This document shows, one piece after another, positions 1-10,636 of a DNA stretch of 64,000 bases. Within the stretch, counting starts at the first letter, position 1. Each line of letters opens with the position of its first letter. Source of the stretch: Canna indica (Eukaryota; Streptophyta; Magnoliopsida; Zingiberales; Cannaceae); NCBI GenBank assembly GCA_034359265.1, contig CP136896.1:13857501-13921500 (forward strand). The letters run 5' to 3'. The position numbers were made by a program, and so were the translations under genes. Under the pieces are notes generated by a model. That model did no database searches. It saw only the letters and a list, made by a program, of their open reading frames with translations, and was not told the DNA's origin.

Positions 1-950
1 GAGCGAGCTTTTGAAGTGATGGATTGTCTTGAGGAGGAGCGGGTCGGCCTTGTGACCTATTATCTCACTAGAGAGGCTCTTGATTGGCGGGAGGTGCAAC
101 AGAACATGTTGCGATGGGAGCTTATCACCCGAGATAGGTTTTCGGAGATGTTCTTTCGAAAGTACTACCCAACTACTTATACTCGGCAGAAGACGTAGGA
201 GTTCCTTCAGCTACGCTAGGGTATGATGCGAGTGGTGGAGTATGTCGTTGAATTCAACAAGCTCGTGAAGTTTGTCCCTGATATGATTTCCTCTGACCGC
301 AGGCGAGCATAGTTTTTCTTTAGTGGACCGAGTAATTTCATTAAGGGGTTGATGGCCGATGAGGAGCTGTTGGCGTATGACCGAGTGCTGAGGCGAACAC
401 TTCGGGTGGAGGCGACTCGTGATGACATGTACCAGGATCATCAGCAGGCGGTGTCCGATCGAGCAGTCCAGACTCAGGAGCAGACGATCAGAGATTATGA
501 TGGACAAATAGAGCAAGTAGAGCAGTTCTATCCATAGTATGACGTGAGTGGCAGCGAAGAGGATATCCAAACTACTGACCCTTAGCAAAAGAAGGCCATG
601 ACGACATCAGTTGAGTTATAGGGATTTTCACATCCATTCCACCGTCCGAGAGGTCAAGCACAGAGTATGACTACTGTTGAGAGAGACTAGTCAGGCAGGG
701 ACCAATTTTATTGCTTCAAGTGTGGGGATGCATTTCATTCGGCCAGGGATTGCTCGCTTGATCAAAAGGTTTGTTACATGTGCAAGCAACCGGGACACCT
801 TAAGAGGGAGTGCACAACCAGAATTCAACTAGGAGGCCAGAGTTCTCAGCAGCAGCGTCGTAGAGGCTCTCACCAGAGTGCACCACACTCAGCCAGAGCG
901 CTTGCACTGACCCAGGAGCAAGCCCATAGGGATATGTGTGTTGACTAGCA
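1..950 (+). pseudogene. Ty3/gypsy gag pseudogene with two zinc knuckles
   Basis: The translation matches the retrotransposon gag (capsid) family, with the LDW, RDRFSEMFFRKYYP and YVVEFNKL blocks at 16-260. Two CCHC zinc knuckles follow, CFKCGDAFHSARDC at 712-753 and CYMCKQPGHLKREC at 772-813; these bind element RNA in the intact family. The frame is broken by many TAG stops (for example at 196-198, 217-219, 310-312 and 535-537). Most sit where CAG or TGG would be expected, the pattern left by deamination of methylated cytosine. It cannot encode a full gag. Confidence 0.85.
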
Positions 951-2911
951 CGATTTTCCCTGGACAGGTACTCGAATTTGGGGGACCAAATTCCTTTAGG
1001 TGTGGAGAATGTTATGACCTAAAAATAGAGAGAGAGGGACCTTGTTATAAATATTTTTTAGAGGGGTTGTTATGCAAAATAGCTAATCGCTCTTTTTAAA
1101 CCTAATCTTAAGCCCTAATCCTCCTTAATCTCATTCTTGATCGGTAGCGACAGTGGAGGATTTGGAGACGGGAGACGAGCAGCGGCAACGAAGAATCCGG
1201 TGAAGAAACGGGAGTTTGGAGGACTTTTGAGGTAGGATTATCTTTCTTCCTTCTTTCTCCTTTGTTTAGAGTAACCAATTGTGTTTGGATGAGATCAAAA
1301 CCAGAGATTTTGTGAGGGATTTGAATATGAAATTTCGTGTAATTTCTAGGATTTCGTCGAAGCATTTCTGAAATGTCTTGTGTCACTTTGTGTTGTCTTC
1401 TTCGCGGAGTTGGGTTGCTACTAGTGATTGTTGTGATTGTTGGGCACGGTGCAGCAAATGACGTTGCCTAGGTGGCAGTATGGTGGGTGATGTTGCTTGG
1501 GTAACGGCGCCGAGCCTAGCCGTCGTTGCCAGGCAGCTGCTGCCAAGTGTTGTGGCGCTTGGCTCAATTGCGCTCGACAAGGCTCTACCAGGCCGCGTAG
1601 TAGCCAGCGTTAGTCGCGGCGAGTAGCGGCGCCCGACGAGGCACCGCTGCTTCGCGTGCATGGCACGGGCGGAGGCCAGTGTAGGGCGCACCCTCTCGAC
1701 TCATCAGTGGATGCACGCCGCAAATCGGACGTTGTCTTCTGCTTGGTGGCGGCGACGAGACACAAGGGGTCGGCGCGCGGGTCTCCAGCGACTCCCGGTA
1801 GGCCAGAGTTGGTGGCGGCGGTGGCTGGTTGGGTTTGGGGTGGAAAAACCCTAGATTAGGGTAGATGAAGAGTTGAATTTATAACTTTGATATATCTAGT
1901 GTAACTTTGTTATGGGTTTATAACGATGATATATTCATCTATATTGGTAGCAGTGTTTAAGTTAAGTATATCACCGATACAGTTGTTTCTATTGATATCA
2001 TAATTGTAACAGTGATGTTGGGTTCATAGCAATGTTACGTAGATGGTAGCAGTGGGTAATTAAAGGATTTATTGTTGATGTTTTGGGGTATTTTCTAAAA
2101 TTATTTTGGGACTTTGGGACAGTAAAAGATATGCGATTATATATGAATCTTTATCTACTCAACGTTCTAGATTTATCAGGCTTTTGGATTTTAAAAACAG
2201 TAGGCAGTCGTTGCCTCATTTTGCATGCCTAGTTGTGAATACTATTTTATTTGTATTATTCTGGGGTTATACAGTTGTTTATGAATTTAGAACTGGTTGA
2301 ATCTCATCCTAACACATAGTGATTACCCTATATCGAAGTAATTATCTTGTTGCTCCTTACCGTTGACTTTGTTATCTATTATCGTTGATGCTCCTTGTGC
2401 ATAATTATTGATTCATGTACATGTTGAAATTATGTTGTTGCATATGATTTAGTATTGTAGATTCAAGTAGATATATGTTGCATTCCTTATCACATGATGC
2501 TAGAAATGAATCTTGTTGTTTGCCTCATTATCTAGTTGTCGATGCACATAGTTCATGAGTTGATATCATGGTCGATAGCATCCTTCACATATTAAGTTGT
2601 AGTAGTTATAAGATTGTTGACATGTTGCATTATGATCTATTATTGGGTGAAAGCCCAGACATTATTTATTATTTGCCCGAGGTGTATGGGCAGTGACACC
2701 GGTGATCACTAAATTATCACACGATGTGTGTGTGCGGTGTCTCGGTGTTAGACGTTGACGGGCTATCCTTTGGATAGTCGCACCTCTTGCTTGAGCGGAC
2801 TTGAAGTGCCACTCTCGAGGTGCGAGAGTGTGGGAGAAACTCATTGGCCACTACGCTCTTGATTGGGTCTATGACCATGCACACATGTAGATAATAGTTG
2901 AACTTTAGTTG

Positions 2912-2913
<2 letters not shown>

Positions 2914-2949
<36 letters not shown>
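2914..2949. repeat. (AT)n microsatellite
   Basis: About 18 uninterrupted TA dinucleotides within the gypsy LTR. Confidence 0.95.
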
Positions 2950-2952
<3 letters not shown>

Positions 2953-3035
2953 GAGCATTTGAACACGTTGATTAGTCATATTTACTGTTGCACTCAATGG
3001 CATCATGGCATAATGTTATATATCATATTACTTGG

Positions 3036-3544
3036 TGTGAAGATTGACTAAATTTGAACTAAATGGGCCAAGACATTGGGCTTAATTAAAAAAAAGAAAA
3101 TTAAAAAGTTTTTTTTTTAATTTGATGGCGTGTGTGCGGGCAATAGATGCATCAAATGGCAAGAGTCGATAGAGTGCAAACGACTTCTTCACACCGTTCT
3201 AGGCAGAAGCAAGAAGTGCAATTTTTCTTCCTCAGTTCTAAGCAGAGGTTCAGACATGAATCAGATTTATGGGCAAAAAATTCTTTCATCTAGGCAGTAT
3301 ATTAAATTGTTATTTTTCAGTATTATTCTGATTCATTTGTACTGGTCGATTATTTTTCCTCCATCTCATAAATAAAAGATCAGTGTCCTTTTCTCCTCGT
3401 GGAGTAGGATCGGTACCTTGCCGAATCCGAACCACGTAAATCTTAGTGTTTTGTTTCCTTTGTATTATTCACTTGGATATTTTTTTCTTTTGGCATTTTC
3501 GGGTTTTGTCAATCCTACAGGAAATTTCCCTTAATTTTCTAGCA
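3036..3544 (+). repeat. copia 5' LTR
   Basis: Left LTR, 509 bp, TG at the start and CA at the end. It is highly similar to 7296-7808, with point differences and small indels, so the insertion is not recent. Confidence 0.9.
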
Positions 3545-3546
3545 GT

Positions 3547-3559
3547 TGGTATCAGAGCC
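3547..3559 (+). promoter_or_regulatory. primer-binding site (initiator tRNA-Met type)
   Basis: TGGTATCAGAGCC, two bases after the 5' LTR end, is the standard copia minus-strand primer site. Confidence 0.9.
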
Positions 3560-3970
3560 TATTTCTCCAATCATGACGAGCACCAAATTTGAGATCGAGA
3601 AGTTAGATCGCAACATCAACTATGCACTATGGTCAATGAAGATGAAAGCGATCCTAACTATGGAGAGGATACATGACGCCATCCTTGGTAAGGATAAAAT
3701 ACACGGGACCGAGGAGGAGAAAGAATACAAGGAGCAAAAGGTGATTACAATTTTGTACATAAGCTTGTCGAACGAAGCACTTCGAGAGATTGCATCCCAG
3801 AAGACAGCTAAAGATATTTGGGACAAGCTCGCATCCTTGTATCAGGACACAACTCTCACCGACAAGATGACGTTGAAGCAGAAGCTCCATTTCCTTCGAA
3901 TGGCAGAAGGCACATTGGTTAAAGAGAATATCAATACCTTTCAGACAAACATCATGGACCTAGAGAATAT

Positions 3971-4348
3971 TGTTGGCGTGTAGGCCTAGCGGGCCGAGTT
4001 ATCAATCGCCTCGTGGCGTGTAGGCTTGGCGGGCCGAGTCACACTCGAACGCCGAGGGCGCTCGGGCCCTATACAGTATAAGATGAAGGTGCGCCCTTCC
4101 CTTTCACCAATTGGTTTGTGGGTCGTTGGTTAGCACCGGATTCTGGGAGCTGGTATCAGAGCCTGGGTCTCGGGTTCGAGTCTCGACTAGCGATTGCTGA
4201 GGGGAAGATTGTTGGCATGTAGGCCTGGCGGGCCAAGTCACACTCGAACGCCGAGGGTGCTCGGGCCCTATACGGTATAAGATGAAGGTGCACCCTTCCC
4301 TTTCACCAATTGGTTTGGGGTCGTTGGTTAGTGCTGGATTCTGGGAGC
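3971..4348 (+). mobile_element. TRIM (miniature LTR retrotransposon)
   Basis: Two short direct repeats (3971-4150 and 4210-4348) start TGTTGGC and end CTGGGAGC. They flank about 60 bp that begins with TGGTATCAGAGCC (tRNA-Met primer site, 4151-4163) and ends with a purine tract GAGGGGAAGA. That is the layout of a terminal-repeat retrotransposon in miniature, which encodes no protein. The left repeat has an extra partial duplication of the GCGTGTAGGC..GGGCCGAGT segment (about 3975-4040). Confidence 0.8.
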
Positions 4349-4353
4349 TTCAT

Positions 4354-6067
4354 TGTTGGGTTAAGGTTTTTAACCTTGGTCTTAATATCAATTTTGATGA
4401 TAACAAACATGGAACTAATGTTTCATTGAGATATATATCTTTCAGGTTCCATATCGATTAGCGCACGACGTCCTCGATCGAAAATATCAAAGAAATCGGG
4501 AAATTGGAACGACGTTAGTCGATGCGCTCAGATTCATCGAGAAGTTAGAGTTTAGGTTTAGGATGTCTAGATAAATTGTAAATCCTCATGATGATGCAAA
4601 GAAATCCAAAAACCTATCCTAAACTCCAAAACATGAAAATCCGAAAACCGCCCTGAAACTCACTAAGCCTAGGGAGCTCCTTGGAGGGCTATATGATCTA
4701 GATAGTTTCTTGTCATAAAAAATAACGATAATTGTTCCTTGGGTTAAAATTAGATAACGAGATATTTTTTTAGGAATTTTTGAAAGCCTTTAGCCTAACC
4801 ATATTTGACCCAAAAGATTAGAAAATTTCCGTTTTCTGAAATTTTGTACTAGACCCCAAAAACTAGATTTTGATTCTTAAGGATTTTAATTTTTTAGATA
4901 TTCTTATTGAATCCGAATGAGGGGTAATCCTTATATAATATTTATGTTTTAAAGTTATTAAATGTTATATAAGTAGACTTAGCGAAGGCGAAACCCAAAC
5001 GAGTAAAAAACCCAAGCAAAATAGAAAATTGCCCAGTTTGTACCCAGTTTTCGGTCCATCGATAGAGGCGAAAAAATGGTAGTGGGTGCGTCGGTCGACC
5101 AGATTACGGATCGCTGAACTTGCGACTCATTTGATCGACCCGTCGGTCGACCAATCAGCGCGTTTAAGGCGCAGAAAGCCAGCGGTCGCTCGAGCGGTCA
5201 ATCAATCGGTCGACCGACGATTGACCAACAAGCGACCGAACGGCGAAAACGACTAGTTTTTCGCCCGTTGAGCCTCCTATTTCATTCCATTTTCGTCTTG
5301 GCTCTATAAATACCCAAGCCTAAGTCTTCCTTAGATACTTTTGATCACTCCTACACTTCATTGAGCCATCCTTGATCAATTCCAAGCTTTTATTGCGTCA
5401 ATTCTTGAAAAAACCCTAGCTTTGATATCTCATCCCTTTGCTCGAGCCTTACTTTCATTGTTTCACCATCAAAGACATCAAGAGGAAGGTAGGAATCTTG
5501 TTGTGTAGCTAAGTATTTTATTGTTTGATTTATTGCTCCATTTTGTGTTGTATTTTATTATTTATTTCATTGTATTTGAGTGTACAAAAAGACCTAGTGT
5601 TAGGTCTTGTGTGTAAGTGATATCCTTGGTGTAGAAGGTGTAAAGCCACTTGTGTAAACTTAGTTTACTAGGATTAGCTGAGTTGTCCCTTAGGGTTGAG
5701 GTGGAAGAGTGCTTTCGATAAGAAGACGGGGACTTCCGGGTGTGGAAGTGTCTTAGGTTGAGAGTGAGACTCTTCGGGTCAAAGTCCTTTGTGTAAGGGA
5801 AATAATATTAATCTAGTAAAGTTTAGTTTGAAAATCCTAAGCGAGGTGCTTAGGTAGTGGAGTAGGCATTTGGGCCGAACCACTATAAATCTTTGTGTTT
5901 GCATTGTATCTTTGTTTGTACTTAATTGGTTTACTTTTGCTTCCGCATCTAGTCGATAAATTGCGATTTGCCTAAATAGTCTAAGAAATGATTAAAACCA
6001 AAATTAGGCAATAAGTTTTAGATAACACACTATTCACCCCCCATCTAGTGTGTCATTTCACCCAACA
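4354..6067 (+). repeat. SIRE/Maximus-type solo LTR
   Basis: It starts TGTTGGGTTAAGG and ends CACCCAACA, about 1.7 kb, with no primer site or coding region attached. The family signature TTTTGATGATAACAAACA is near the start and the CCCCC..CTAGTGTG block near the end. It has a TATA box TATAAATA at 5305-5312 downstream of a cluster of GGTCGACC-like palindromes (about 5085-5240). AATAT sits at 6068-6072 and also at 3966-3970, outside the neighbouring TRIM. Confidence 0.85.
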
Positions 6068-7295
6068 AATATGAGTGTCAAAATCGAAGAGGAAGATAAT
6101 ACTTTATTCCTTTTATGTTCACTTCCTTCTTCTTTTAAAATTTTTTTGTGAAACTATGCTTTTTGGAAAGACAACTTATGGACACGCATCTTGTGTCTAA
6201 GGAGCTTATGGACACGCAACTTATGTTCACCTACTCCAGAACAGGTGATCACTGCTCTTGTGTCTAAGGAGCTTATGGACACGCATCTTATAGTGAATTC
6301 CTCTGGTGGAGGGAATGGAGAAGCTTTCAACTCTAAGGAAGGAGGAGGAAGTAACAAATCAAAAGTTACTTGTTATTACTGCAAGAAACAAAGTCACATC
6401 AAGTCAGAATGTCACAGTCTTAAGAAAAAGTTGTAGCAGCAAACTAAAGGTCAAGACACACATATGGAGGCCTCTTATGCAGATTTTAAGAAAGTAGAGG
6501 TATTGGTCGTGACAAATGGTATAGGCACTGCTAAGACACACCGTGGGCGACGGCGGTCTCGTCAGCGACAACACTCCTCATGTCAAAAATCCTCTTCTTC
6601 TTCTTCTGATATGTCTAATCATGCAAAATGTAATCCAAGTCAGTAGGCGAATAGGTCAACCACCGGTAGCATTGATGAGTGGTTCTTGGATTCTGGGTGT
6701 TCCTATCACATGACTCCACACCGTGCGGCCTTTGTGGATTATCGGCGCACCAATGTGGAGTAGTTCGTGTCGGCAACAACGTACCATGCAAAGTTGTCGA
6801 ATTTGGATCGGTGAAATTAAAGTTGCATGATGGCTCAACAAAGATCCTAGCAAATGTTTGTCATGTCCCGAAGCTATGAAGGAATCTAGTGTCTCTTGGA
6901 GTTCTTGAGACTTGGGGCTACATAACATCCTCCATAGGAGGAGTCTTGGAGATACATAGTGGAGCCACGACTGTACTGAAGGCTCTACGGACATCGAATA
7001 ATTTGTACAAGGTGGATGGATCAATCTTTCGTGAAGCAATCCAGATTTTGAGGCAAAACACAACCAAATCAGACACCAGGTCAGGTATAAATTTTGCTTT
7101 CAGGGCAAGCCCTTCTCAGAGATACATAATAAAGGAGGAGACTCGGATGACTATGTGGGTTCCTAAGTTCAAGCAGGAAGCTGATTTGGCTCACTTGAGC
7201 ACTGATTCGACGTAGGCCCCATATGGGCCTTGTGAGAGAGGAGGATGATTTCTAAGAAGGCTAAATAAGACTCTAAATTCATCAAAGGAGGAAAT

Positions 7296-7808
7296 TGTGA
7301 AGATTGACTCAATTTGAACCAAATGGGCCAAGACATTGGGCTGAATTAAAAAAAAAGGAAATTAAAAAGGCTTTTTTAATTTGATGGCGTGTGTGATGGC
7401 AACCGATGCATCAAATGACAAGAGTCGATAGAGTGCAAATAACTTCTTCTTCACACCGTTCCAAGCAGAAGCAAGAAGTGCAATTTTTCTTCCTCAGTTC
7501 CAAGCAGAGGTTCATACATGAATTAGATTTGCGAGCAGGAAATTCTTTCATCCATGCAGTATATATATTAAATTGTTATTTTTTAGTATTATTCTGATTC
7601 ATTTGTACTGATCGATTATTTTTCCTCCATCTCATAAATAAAAGATCAGTGCCCTCTTCTCCTTGTGGAGTAGGATCGATACCATGCTGAGTTCGAACCA
7701 CGTAAATCTTGGTGTTTTGTTTCATTTTGACTTATTCACTTGGATTATTTTGCTTTTGGCATTTTTGGGTTTTGTCGATTGTAGAAAATTTTCCTTGATT
7801 TTTTAACA
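7296..7808 (+). repeat. copia 3' LTR
   Basis: Right LTR, 513 bp, partner of 3036-3544. It is followed directly by the CTTGG target duplication. Confidence 0.9.
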
Positions 7809-8117
7809 CTTGGCATATTTGTTGAATCCTACTCAGTCTTCTGCTGATTATTATTGCTTTTGCCTCAGATCACTAGGTATGATGGCAGTTTGTTGTGGGG
7901 GTAGCTAGCGTCTCGGATGAGGAGACATTTTCCGCTCATTATCTTTAGTTTATGTTATTGTTGATTATCACTTTGTTTAGATCATTGACTAGAACTTTGA
8001 TTCGTGAACTCGGTTGTAATTTAAATTTATGTTCACTTGATATATTGTTCTGTGGTTGGTTGTGTTTCTCCTAGGCGAAGTCCCTTATCTAAGGATAAAC
8101 CTAGACAGGACGTAACA

Positions 8118-8926
8118 GTATTGAAAATATTAATTTGTTAGAAGATGATAGCATGACATTATACGAATTGTATTGCTTATTTACTATCATTTTTCTATTA
8201 TACCAATTAGTTTTATCTCTTTACACTATAATACACTAATTATTTAATTTGTATATCATATATTTATATTTGTATAAATATAATATACAGTTAAATAAAT
8301 TATTTTAAAATTATTGTTATTATTTTATAATGATATAAATATAAATAGTAGTATCCTATGAGATGCGCAAGTATTCTATTAGTTAAGAATAAAGGCAAAA
8401 GTAGACATCGATGTATGCAGAAGTAATTTATAAGAAATGTACGGACAAAACAATAGGTTTTAATTTTTCGTAAAAATTGAGCATTTGAAGAGAGCTCTCA
8501 CCTGTAAGTTAGAATATTATCTCTTTGCTTATTATCATCTTTTGTTTTGGCTCTTGAGCAGAGGTTACAAAAGCAAAAGAGGATTATAAGACCAGACCCA
8601 TCCTCAAGATTCTACTCAAGTCGTATGTATATATGAAATAATTTGAAGTTTATATTTTTTATTAATCAATAATTAACTAAAACTTAAAATTTATGTGGAA
8701 TAACTATTGGCAACTAATAGTTATTTTGTAGTTATTAATTGTTGGCGGCTATTACTTGACGCCAAAATTTAGATAAGATCATAATTAAAAGAGTTCCTCG
8801 AGCTAATAGATGAAAATATATATTAGCTATTAATTTCTAAAATATTTGGTTATATATAAAATTACAAATAATGATATAATCTACTTATGTATAAAAGTAA
8901 CAAAAAAAATATATAATTACTAAAAT
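8118..8926. other. AT-rich intergenic DNA, nothing recognised
   Basis: Low-complexity AT-rich sequence with no ORF of note, no TIR or LTR ends and no RNA gene seen. Confidence 0.6.
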
Positions 8927-9462
8927 TAGGGGTGAGTCGATCTGAATATCTTATATTTTTCATGATACTCGAATCCTATCATGTATATGATCAGTTCCTA
9001 AGTTTTGGATCTAAATTTTATCATGTTGGGACCTGGAATCGACTCATACCAGAAACCTGTGGTGTAGTATAGGTTTCGGGTACCCTGTTGAAATCTGTTC
9101 ATTTATAAGTTCCATAATATATGTTTCGGGTACCCTATTGGAATTTATTTATTTGCATATTTTGGGTACTCTGTTGGAATATGTTCATCTATAAGTTCTA
9201 AGATACAGGTTTTGGGTACCCTGTTGGAATGTGTTCATATACAAGTTTCAAGATACAAGTTCCAAGTACAGATTTCAGGTACCCATTTTGATTTCAATTC
9301 TGAGTACCTCGATGTGTTGGATTCGAAACTAGAATCAATTTTAATCGATTCCTTAATTTTTATCCCAAACCTTATCCGAATTTAATTCAGGTCTACTTGA
9401 AACCTACCCGATCATAGGTTCCAATCGGGTCCGGGTCTACCTGGTACCCATGCACATCTCTT
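8927..9462. mobile_element. hAT-like MITE with internal 45-50 bp repeats
   Basis: The left end TAGGGGTGAGTCG and the right end GCACATCTCTTA are weakly inverted. Both are flanked by TACTAAAATT-like sequence, which fits an 8-bp hAT duplication, though its exact register is ambiguous. Inside, a unit containing TTTCGGGTACCCTGTTGGAA and TTCATATATAAGTTC recurs about four times (9070-9260). It has no coding capacity. Confidence 0.5.
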
Positions 9463-10546
9463 ACTAAAATTTTCTTTTCGATGATAAATATTTGATGAAA
9501 GCATATATTTATTGTTTGGGTAAATTATATTGACCTCCCCCGAGGTTAATTGAAATTACATCGACCTCCCCTCTATTTGTCCAGGTGATTTCTCCCTTAT
9601 ACCTTTGCTGAAAAAATATTAAAATGCATGTATAAAATAATTGAATGAATATTTTAAAATAAAAATTTGAGAAAAATTATTTTATTATTTAATATTATTT
9701 ACAAAATTAATGTTAATTGACCGTGAAAATTAAAATGTTAAACACTCATGGGGTAAAAATATGAGGAAAAGAAAGTTAAATGACATAAGAGTATTTTTAT
9801 CATTTAAAATAAGTAAAAATTATAAATATTTCAAAAATACAATTAGTAAGCATATACCGCACATGACAAAACACTCCACTAATAATTTCTATTAGCAGAG
9901 GAGATCTGTGTAATTTTTTATAAAATTCAGAAGATCATGAGACAATTACAAATAAAAGAAATATTAATGCAATTTTACTAAATTTCACGAGAGATCACGG
10001 TAACCTGAATTAATGTAAACATATATAAACATATTAACTTTTTTGAAAAAAAGGGGCTAAAATTACAAATTTTTTCAGTTAGGAGGTGACAATTTTTAAA
10101 ATGCTTTACTGACCAAATTAATTTACATATATATGAAAAGAAAAGAAAAATCGAACCGGAAAAGCGGTTTCCCGGTTTGAACCGAGAACGGACACCAATC
10201 CGTCCGCGTAGACAAATTTCTATACGCCCCCCCGCACCAACAGCACGATTGAAACGAAGAAATGGGTCGACATTAACTGGTCCAGTGGTCCCCCCTCCCC
10301 TCCTCCTCTCTACCAACCCAGCGTTGGGATTTGCCTCTGCCACTTGTCCACTTCCGCTTCCAACCAGTCCACAAGTCTCTTTCTTTCTCTTTCTCTCGAG
10401 TAAAATTGTAGTACTCAACTCAACGCAAGCCAAGCAAAACTAGAATAAATTTATGGCCGCAGCGCCAAGCTACACCCACAACCATAAACGACGACCACGA
10501 CGCCTTCCCACAACAACAACAAGCGCAAGAAGAAGAAGAGGAGAAA
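9463..10546. other. AT-rich intergenic DNA and Myb gene promoter region
   Basis: AT-rich to about 10140, with two near-copies of a TATTGACCTCCCC / ACATCGACCTCCCC phrase (9527-9575) like that seen at plant MITE ends, but no matching right end was found. From 10140 it turns GC-rich and pyrimidine-rich toward the Myb gene. No Evening Element or G-box was found by eye. An ATG at 10453 opens a 33-codon ORF, but it lies upstream of the likely TATA box. Confidence 0.5.
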
Positions 10547-10552
10547 TATAAA
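10547..10552 (+). promoter_or_regulatory. TATA box of the REVEILLE gene
   Basis: TATAAA is followed 25-35 bp later by a CT-rich stretch (CTCTCTTTCTTTC), a usual plant start-site context. This places transcription start near 10575-10585 and makes 10637 the first ATG of the message. Confidence 0.5.
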
Positions 10553-10636
10553 GTCCGCCGTCTTCTCCATCCCTCTCTTTCTTTCTTTTTTTCTGCCCCG
10601 TCCTTTCTTCTACTCCAGATCTCTCTCTTCCCTTTT

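Larger units (their letters stand above)
3573..7215 (+). pseudogene. copia gag-protease pseudogene, interrupted at 3971-6067
   Basis: The ATG at 3573 starts a gag of the UBN2 / copia gag family; the blocks NYALWSMKMKAIL and AKDIWDKLASLYQD are diagnostic. Gag stops at the insertion at 3971 and resumes at about 6073. A CCHC knuckle CYYCKKQSHIKSEC lies at 6371-6412 and a copia protease block WFLDSGCSYHMT at about 6680-6715. Around 6165-6295 a CTTATGGACACGCA phrase is repeated three times, a local duplication within gag. The reading after the protease is full of stops, and the integrase and RT domains are missing. The last open piece (6889-7215) only resembles the gag-pre-integrase side of copia polyproteins. 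Confidence 0.85.
3036..7808 (+). mobile_element. Ty1/copia element, internally deleted, inserted in the gypsy LTR
   Basis: Two similar LTRs of about 510 bp (3036-3544 and 7296-7808) start TGTGAAGATTGAC and end in CA. They are flanked by a perfect 5-bp duplication CTTGG (3031-3035 and 7809-7813). A primer-binding site TGGTATCAGAGCC (3547-3559, complementary to initiator tRNA-Met) follows the 5' LTR, and a purine tract AAAGGAGGAAA precedes the 3' LTR. Gag and protease pieces are present, but integrase, reverse transcriptase and RNase H are absent. The gag is broken by a second insertion at 3971-6067. Confidence 0.9.
1..8117 (+). mobile_element. Ty3/gypsy retrotransposon remnant (gag joined to 3' LTR), cut by window start
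   Basis: The left edge opens inside a Ty3/gypsy gag. At about 950-1009 the reading jumps from the gag tail straight to a sequence ending in GGAGAATG, the usual gypsy purine tract, and then to an LTR starting TGTTATGACC at 1010. Protease, reverse transcriptase and integrase are missing, so this is an internally deleted copy. The LTR is interrupted at 3036-7808 by a copia element and resumes to end in GACGTAACA at 8117. The 5' LTR lies outside the window, so the target-site duplication cannot be checked. Confidence 0.8.
1010..8117 (+). repeat. Ty3/gypsy 3' LTR split by a nested copia element
   Basis: The two parts are 1010-3035 and about 7814-8117. The termini TGTTA and TAACA are inverted as in LTRs. 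The second part carries GGCGAAGTCC, GGATAAACC and GACGTAACA blocks typical of the end of gypsy LTRs. Short ORFs in the part near 1383-1860 are GC-rich and have no recognisable domain; I treat them as LTR sequence. The joined LTR would be about 2.3 kb. Confidence 0.7.

Noticed and set aside
1383..1860. Overlapping ORFs on both strands in GC-rich sequence
   Set aside because: They lie inside the gypsy LTR, have low-complexity Ala/Arg/Gly-rich translations and no domain.
9527..10100. Possible MITE bounded by GACCTCCCC phrases
   Set aside because: Two left-like phrases are seen but no inverted right end or target duplication could be placed.
10453..10552. 33-codon upstream ORF before the Myb gene
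   Set aside because: It begins upstream of the proposed TATA box, so it is probably not transcribed; it would matter only if an earlier start is used.
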